Of a stretch of DNA of 28,428 bases, positions 11,201 to 20,800 are shown piece by piece. This stretch comes from Silene noctiflora. Lineage: Eukaryota; Streptophyta; Magnoliopsida; Caryophyllales; Caryophyllaceae. The notes below the pieces were generated by a model. It was not told where the DNA came from and did not search any database. It was given only the letters and a program-made list of their open reading frames with translations. The stretch is taken from contig VHZZ01000008.1 in assembly GCA_009801015.1 (NCBI GenBank), positions 357,380-385,807 of the forward strand, written 5' to 3'. The position numbers and the translations under genes were made by a program. The number at the start of each line of letters is the position of its first letter. Position 1 is the stretch's first letter.

Positions 11201-14200
11201 ATGTCACCATTGTAGCCAAGGTTTTGGATATCATTCATTTTAGGGCCATTTTAGAATAAATGGGATATACATAAGAGTATGGATCCAACTGTTGGTTTGT
11301 CTAAATGGTCAACATGCACACGGATTCTGATTTATTTCTACAACAAAACCAAAGGACTGAACGTTTTGGTAGAAATGCAAGGCTCCACAATTGAAGGATA
11401 AAAAAATCGATTCACAAGGGTACAGGAACAGCAGGTTGACAATGTTTATGTAGAAAAGTCAATGCTGCTAAGAAGAGGCATTTGCATTAACATTTAGGGC
11501 TTGCTTGGGATGAAGATAATTATTACTTGGGTAATGGAGTCTAAATGAACTAAAAAATGGAGGAAAGTGAGGATGGTTGAGATAAAAATGGGAAAAGATA
11601 GTGTACAAGTTCCTCCATTAAGGGAGTAATAGTTACCCACCTCCTCCCTCAAGTAATGTATTACCTCCATAATTCCTCCCTCACCTCCTATTTCCACCCT
11701 CCACAACCACCAATCTCCTATTTCTTCTTGTTTTAGCCTCTATTACTCCAGTAATAATTACTCCCATCCAAAGCAAGCCCTTAATATGATTTACAAATAT
11801 TTAAACAGCTCCAAAAAAAAAACACCTTACTCCCAAAACATGGAGTTGGTAGTGGTCTAACGTGATATGTAGAAATAGATAGAGGGAAAAGAAAAGAGAA
11901 GTACATAAAGAAAGGACGGAAGTAAGTTCAAAAATTGATGAAAACAGAAACAAGAAACAGTCTAGGAGGGAAAGAATGAATGAAGCAACAAATACACTCA
12001 ACCGCCATAAATCGTCTTTTCTTCTCCTCCACTCAGCCCTGCCTACCCAACACCATACTCTTCAAAACCACTCATATCCTCTCCAAAATTACTTGTCTAT
12101 GTTTTCTTAGATCTCTGCCCTTTAACGCCCACTTCCTTAAGTTCTCCATCCCTCAGTTATCCCTAACTAGCCAACACTCAGCTTCCTATTGACTTGAGTA
12201 AACCAACGCAAGCGGTCATTCACATTGTCTAATTGAAGAGAACAACTCCCACCATGATCCTAATTACATCAAATCATTATCAAGCCATCTTAATTACATC
12301 AAATCATTGTCTAATTGAAGAGAACAACTCCCACCATGATCCTAATTACATCAAATCATTATCAAGCCATCTTAGCTCACACATCCAACAAAACGGACAC
12401 ACTTTTGCAACGTTCCACTTAACGTAACTCTTCTTTGCAAGCCAATTTTCTTGTACAACATAGAAAGTGAACTATTATTGTGCAATACTTTTTTTCAATC
12501 CGACATGTATATCAATCATAGAAAAAGGCCATACTATGCTTCAATCAACCAACCTTGAGGGCTACATGTTAAGTATAACTCTCCATGGGATGGACTTAAA
12601 ATATCGGGGAAAAGGCCACATACCAGGATAACCTTGCAATCTGCTGCCACAGATATACTTACACAGTTACACACCATAAACTATCTTACTTCCGCTTAAG
12701 CTAATTTCCTAGCCTTTCTCTACCCAAGGAATTCAAAATACGAATTATGAGGTAGTTAGAGTAAAGCTTCTCAATTGTTGGACAGGTAAGCGTTCACAGA
12801 GACTAACAGCAGTCAAGCTACTGCTCTTAGCGGGAAAATTAGCAGGTCTACTCACCAAATGCCGAACCAGATTCCTTACCAAACATGTATATTGTGCCAG
12901 TTAAATTAGATCATCACTCTTAAGCGGTTAGCTATCAGCTGGGATGAGGAACCTTTTACTTACAAAACAGGACCGCTGGTAGAAGGGGTTTGCACTTGGC
13001 TCCCTTGAAGGCAACACAAATGACATTATAACTGGAAAAAAACATACTAACACAGAAGAGAGAAGCACTCACGTACTGCGGTATAGTTAGAAAATAATAG
13101 TGTCAAGGGACATGGAAGCTGGGAATTAAACAAAATCTTATCTGACACAATCCCAATAATTTGATCCCTACCAAGGCAACAGTAACAAAACACAAAGAAT
13201 TCGATGCCTTTTCATTAAGAAGATATATGATATATTTCAATACCTGCAAAAAATCCTCCTGCTTGAAAGGATCAGCACCTGGAGATGGATACCAAACCTG
13301 TAAAAGTTAACTTCCAAAATATTCAATTAGACACTAAAATTACGGAGAAGTTAAGACGAACTAAAAAGAAAAGTTCTCATAGGAAGAGTCAGAAGAATTG
13401 ACAAACTATCACCTGCATTCCTCTGTGACTATAATCCAACCAAGAAATTTCCTCAATGAGATTCTTATTGTCATCAGACGGTCCACATGTAACCCAAAAC
13501 AGTTCAACAGAATCTGTTAGCTCTCGTTCATGCCCATCATCCAGATCTAGAAGAGACAGCTCCCCATTTGCACGTAATATCAAACACCTGTCAAATAGGG
13601 GAAAGGCAAAGGGCGATAAGGTCATCAATTGCTTGAATCTGGCAAATACTCCCTCTTTTCTTTGGTTTCTTCCCATTTGACTTTATGTGGTCTCCAAAAC
13701 AACACATTGACCATATTTTTTTTGCGTTTACACATTACATTGCATTCTTTCAAGCTGAAAATATAATTTTGTGAAAGATTTTTTTTTAAACAATTGTGAA
13801 TATGTTACTCCCTCCATTTCACTATGATGATCCTGTACTTTTGGGCACAATGTTTTAGGGAAGAGGAATATGTGATTCTTATTTAATGAAGGATATGTTG
13901 GGTAAGAGATGGGGTAATATTGGAGATACATATTGTGTCAAAAAGAAAAGAGGAACATCATAGTGAATATGCCTAAAATGGAAAGGAGGAATATTATAAT
14001 GATCTAAAGAGGAAGTAGAATTTTATCTTAATTTATATTTGCAACATATTTATGGTCGAAAATTTGAAACTCTGACCTCACAAAGTCAAATGGAAAGAAA
14101 CCACGGAAATAGAGCGAATAATTTTTAGTTCTATGACACATACCTTACAGGCTCTAGTGATGACTTATGATTCACTAATGTATAATCTTTAGGAAGCTGA

Positions 14201-17200
14201 TCTGGGATGAAGCGCATAGATACTGGTGCGCTCTTTGCCGACATGATAGAAAGCTCTCGTACTGTAGAAAGCTGTTTGTCATTTCATCACTTAAAAATGC
14301 ATGAAGAACAAAGGGTTTTGAAGTGACTGAAATCTGTAACTATTATAATACAGTAAGATAAGGAGCATAGAGATTCAAGCAAGATTTTTTACCCGTAAAT
14401 CTGGATTACTCGTAGGCGTTATTTCACCAGATAATTTTACGTGGAATATGTGGACATCAAATGGGTGATAAGTTACAAGTATATAGTCTCCATAGACATC
14501 CATCACTATTGGCTTGGTCAGCAACGACCTTTTACACAATAATGAGCTCTGATCAAGGTGAAATCTGGGATAAAATAGCAATTCGTACCTGCATTTGATA
14601 AATCAATGAAGAACTCGAATGAGCATACAGATCACAATCATTTTGAGCAGTGGGCACCTAACTAAAAGAAAGTTAAGGCATATGAAGTGTAGGGAAAGAT
14701 AGTTAATAGATCATATATTCATATCATCTTTCTCAAAGAATGACTATACGCACTCATAATTAATGAGACAACTAACTACTCTGTCTAACAGGTTCTAAAC
14801 ATTCAATTCAATAGACAAGCACTCTCCAAGTATCAGCCCCGTACAGATCTAAACCTCCCAACACAATATGAAAAGAGTAAATGTATACAAATGACAAAAA
14901 CAAAACAAAGGCCACTACCAATAGAACCAAAGTAGAAGTACGTTTGAAGTCAACATCAATCCTCACCTTAATTTGGTAAAAGGCCATTTGACAAGACATT
15001 GGCTGTACCATATAGTAAATATTAATAAAGCACGGGCAATAAATGCTACAATCAGAATTCACCCCAAACAACTTGCCACATTTCAGGAAACAAATCCCCA
15101 GACTACAATATTTAGAATTGAGGGATAAAAACATTTGTTCTCAGTCTAAAATCAGTGGTATATCTTTACAAAGAAAAGGTCTCACGTGTCAGTAGAGTCC
15201 ACATAGTTGCAGATGACAACAATTTTTCCCAGCCACAACAAACCCTTGCACTGAATCTTTTGTTCTTGCGTAATATCTCCAAAGAACCGCCATTTTTTCA
15301 TACGTACATCATACAAAATTAAGCCATGAAGACCAGCAACAGCCAAAAATGTTCCATCTGCGGAAGCTGCCACATGCATAATTGGCCAGTTTTGTGAAAT
15401 GTAAGAGACCTGACCAAACAGATGAGTCATCCCAGGAACATCAATATTAGTTGAGTCAAGAAAAAAGCAAATTAGCAACAGAAGAAATGATAAGTGAAAC
15501 ACATAACTGGAAGATTAAGGTGCAACATTTTCAGCTCGTCCGACTCCTCAGATTGCACAAGAAGCACGCGATCTTCGCCAGAGATTATTTGGCGAACATA
15601 TGTTGAACCAGAAACTCCTCTGTTAAGGCAACATTTGCCAAAAGAGAATGCAAGAATTCTCTCCGAACATCGCTCCTCTATGGCATAAAGCCTATACCCA
15701 TATTCATCCCAGTGTATCAATGCAGTGCCAGCCATCATGGGTTCATATTTCCAATCAGGGTTTCGCTTAACTACTGGAGAAGAGGCAGAGCTTAAACCAA
15801 TTTGACGGATAGTAGACATCAAGCGACATCCAGAGAGGGACCAAACTGTCAGTCCTCTTAATTTCCATCCAACTGCAAACGCAGAGTTATCTGGCGTCCA
15901 TGCAATGACACTGACTGGACCAGTATCCTCTACAGAATACCTGCAGGAAAAACACAAGTCATGCCACTTACAACATACATTCATGAGATGTTATCACTGA
16001 AAACAACTGGCACTTTGTACAGAAAAGCACTACAATATAGTATAATATTGGGTCAAATTAATATTCTAAATTCTAGATAGATTTATTCTTAACTTTATAT
16101 GAAATAGACAATATACGATAAAATTTCTATCAAAAGCTTTTAAAATAAATGTCAATGTGATAAAACGCGACCAAGACTGTGATGGCCGAGTCATGGAAGG
16201 CTCAACGCTGTTGGCGTTACCGCAACCACTATCGCAACCGATACCATGATTTTAAACCATGCAGAAGATCACCGGTATGGAGCCATAGATTCCATTTTTC
16301 TATGGAGCCAAAGATGCATTACTCTTTGGTTCAGGATTATGATGGAATAAAACAAAATGGCTCACTAAAGTGATTGCGCTTCTTTCTATTGTGAAGTACC
16401 GGTCATTCGTTGTAGTTTTTTGACGAAATTTTCATCTCGGGTCATTCAGAAACAGTCTCTTTGTGTTGCTAACACAAGGCTAAGACAGCGTACATCCGAA
16501 CTCCCCCCCCCCCCCCCCCCCTCCTCACCTCGCGATTTGCGGGAGCCATTGAGGCACTGGGGTAATGTTGTTGTTGTAGATCACCGGTATGCACAGATAA
16601 GATATGTGTGAAACTAAGGGGTAGCAACTGGCCAACATGTAAGTGGTGTACTACAATATTGCAGCCAAGTATTAAGAAGCCTACAACGTGAAATACTTAC
16701 CCCCAGTCATGTAAGGAAACAGTACGTATTAGCAAAGCTGATTCAGCTAGATTATATAACTCAACAACTCCTCTTCGAGTACCAACTGCAAGAACATGCT
16801 GATTAGAGGCTATTGATAGACATGCAACATCGCCTGAACCCAGTACCTTTTCCGCTATAATTGATTCGGCATGCCTAAGGCCTCGCTTGCTTACAGAGCA
16901 CATCAAAAGTTGGCCATCAGAGAATAGAACAAAAAGAATCCTCAGTGACAACGAAAGCTCCAACCATGATATAGCAGAAGTACCAGATACTACTGGACCT
17001 AAAAGATGCACTTCTGAGCTCTTTGATGGTGGTGTACCATTTTGAAAACTGTACGACACTTTTAGGTTCTCATCAATCTCACCAGCATGGCATTTTATAT
17101 TAAAAGCACCATAGAACTGTACAAACAACCGCATACAAATCACCATTAATGAAAGTACAAAAAGTTCAACGATGAAAAGTCAGAGTTTGAAATAGAAGAT

Positions 17201-17779
17201 CACTAAGAATCAGTGAACAACTGTGACCAGTAACTAAAATTTTTTTTTTCTAGTTCTTGCTAGAGCAACATACCTCCCCTTTCCATGATATACTATACAA
17301 TGAACGGTTGGAGAGCCCGATCAGCAAATGCTTATTATCACATATTATGTTGCTCCTGACATATAGAAAAACACTTATAGAAATCAGCTAAAACAATCTT
17401 CAATCAACGAACTTGTACACAGTTTTTTCATGAAAATCAGCTTTCACTTTTCACTAACATGGCATTAAATTTAAGCTGGCTAAAAAGCGAGATTTCTTTG
17501 TGAAGGCTGTGAAGGAAACGATGACCACTACTTTAGGTTGCAGAGGCTGCAAAGATAGCAGAATGTCCACATCAGGCCTAGAAGACCGAATTCACGATCG
17601 CAGATAAAACCAATATTAATATCATGTTCACTAATCAAGACATTCATAGGAATTAGACAAGAGTGGCAAAACGCAGCTTTGAAAAAAAAAATCATGGAAA
17701 AGTCAAAAATCTTATTCTTACACCATCGGCTGCTTTGTTAACATTTCTGTCTTTATTAGATTACTAGCCCTTCGTACAT

Positions 17780-17815
<36 letters not shown>

Positions 17816-20800
17816 GATATATAAGAACACATACAACAAGTTACGTTCTTTGACTAGCAACATTTACCCAAAACAGGCGCAAATTAGCAAGTCAGACTAG
17901 TTTAGCTACTAAACATTATTATGCATTTGGTTTAAATGAAACATCTAAGTGCATAGTGCATAGTGCCCAGCATGGGTACATGAGAAGAATCAAGAGTCTG
18001 ATACGCTGATCAATATAGATGCGGAAAATAACAAATGAATCTAAAAAAGGACCCACTTCTAATTTTTGCAGCATCTAAAGAACCAAGCTATGAGCTAATC
18101 CAAAAAAATAATAACAAAAAAATGCTGTTAGAATTTGATGCTTACACAGTTAGATCTTTGACTGGAAAAGGAACTTGCTCGTTGAGAAGGAGTTTTATAT
18201 TTGCAAGAAATAATGCAGATGGCTGCTTTCCTCCCACATGTATTCTCTTATCAGTGAACTGCACCTTAAATATGTGAAGGTAGAAAGAGGTTGTCTGCAA
18301 CAGAAATAAAGCATATTAATTCTAGAAAGTACCACAGCGCAAGCATAGTCACAGTACTAAATATCAGTTTTGGTCACCAATTCACCATAGCGGTATCGGC
18401 TGTGGCGAACTAATTTCGCTGAATGTGAATATCACCTAGGGGGGTAAGGCACGATCACGGTTGTTGTCAAAACCTTTATACAAAGGTTACATATTAGTGT
18501 TATGTCCTTGATTTAATATAGTACATTGATCAAGTGAAATTATGAAGCGAGACTCAATTAAGGCAGAAATCATCACAATTAAAGACAACTACGGCACCAC
18601 CTTGTATATACTATTTTCAACACCCAAAACCTAACAGCATACAATCATATATACCTATCCACGGCCCCTCTCTCCACTGACAGCTCCTTCGGCTGACAGC
18701 ACATGAATTTTACTAGCCAAACTATGCTTCTTTGGAGGTTCAGTTCAGTTTTATCTTCCTTTTACCTTCAATTAAATTTATCTAATATTGAATACACTAA
18801 AATCATTGGTAATCCCATGATAAAGTTCAATTGTTGTTTGGTTTTGATTATCCTTGTCATGTACTAATAACAATTCCTGCTTATCCACCAAAAGCATCAA
18901 GCCAAATCAATATTCTTCTTCAAGTAACAGCTAAAGATGGTTTTCATGATCTCCTAATTACTTATCTGTGAAATTAGAAGTAAAATTGAAACTGCCAAAT
19001 TAGTTCAGCAGCACTACCCAACAAGCCCACCACCACCCACGAAATATCCACCACATGACGAGCCTCCCGAGTCCCGCCCAATGAACCCGCCTGCGGTCAG
19101 CCGACGAACCCACCACCAATAATAGATCTGTGTCAGAGATCTGAAATGGAATGGCCATCAGCTAGGGTGGAAAACAACGTTGGTGGTGATCGGCAACCTA
19201 GATAGAGGTGGTGGTTAGTTGGTGGTGGTTACAGAAAGTAGTATTGGTGGTTGGAGAGGTCACTGATTAATAGGGGGGAGAAGGTGGAGGAAGGGTGGTG
19301 ATAGACTGGGCAAGTAACTTTAAGAATGAAGAGTACAATTTGGTAAATGGACATTGAGAAGTTGCCAAATAAGAAAAGAAAACGAAGTGGGCAAGAAAGG
19401 AAAAAAAATTGCCAACAGAGGGAAGTGGGAAGAATTAGGGAAATAGGAAGAAGTATACTAAAAATACTAACTACCTAAGATTTAACTACCTAACTAATCT
19501 TATACTCCGTATGTAATATGTATAAACAAATCTAACTTCATCTAAAGTAAACCTCGAAGAGTTGTTCTTAAATTCTATATTAAATGAAATGGCTGCAAGA
19601 ATTTATAAGTTTTGAAAAAAAATCGGTAAGAAATGTAAAATATTGCTCCGGTTCTATTCTAATTTCTAATCAATTGTATACGTTTTTCAAAAAAATGTGA
19701 GAGGGGTTTTGAGAAATGTATACAACTGAATGAAATGGAGGTAGTAATTTTATAGTTTTTGATCAGGAAAAATAACAACAACAACAATAACAACAACATC
19801 AGAGCCTTAATCCCAAAATGATTTGGGGTCGGTTGACATGAATCATCCTTTAGAATCGTCCATAGGTGATCGCACACCTCAAAATGCAAAAATATAGAAA
19901 AGGAAAAGTGAAAAACAAAAGGGGAGTGAAACATAATACCAAAGCCAAGGTAGACTTGTAGGTTTTAATCAGGAAAAAATATAAAAAAAAATTATATGTG
20001 ATAAGTGCATAGAATTTATTCTAAAATTTAGCAAAACAATTGTATAAATTTGTAAACGGAAAGAAAAAAAACTAATATTTCTAATACCTTTGAAATTCGA
20101 CAAGTTTTTGAGAAATTGGGAAACTGCCCTACGTCCATAAAATAAACTTCAATATTTTTCGCAATTGAGCATTTTTGACACCTAATCCTAACTAATTTTC
20201 CCTCAAAAAGTCATGGTTTGGTTAGAACTCAAAGTATTAGATCTCAGCTTCAGTCGCGGTGCAGTTGCAATATCGGTTCTCACAACCTAATATCGCAAAT
20301 TGCGAACAATATCGTCTTAGAGCACGGTAAATGCGGTCACAGTAAACTCCAAACTTGTATAAATTAGTCGTGTATCGGTGTCACAGTCGATATTGAGAAG
20401 TATGCTTGGAAGTCTAGCTAGATCGGATTAGGCATTATAAAACATCCGGTATAGTAAAGATCTGCATTGATGTGATTCGACACAATTACACAGAGGTTAT
20501 TATTATTGTCCTCAACCATATTTCAAGTAAAATGAGAATAAGTAACCCCCAAGCACAAGCAATTGAATAATACTCTTATCCCTAAATCGAATGGTTGATA
20601 ATTGATATCACAAATCATTAACACTGATCTGCCATAACCAACTAAGTACTAGACATCATCCATTCGCCGGGATTCTTAATGGGATAAGTGACACCAGCAG
20701 CAAATAACAAAATGGAAAACCCACAAACACAGTAACAGAAATTTTCTAGCAGAACTAAAAAATAGCAAAGAAGAAAAAGAATGGTTGAAACTCACAAGAA

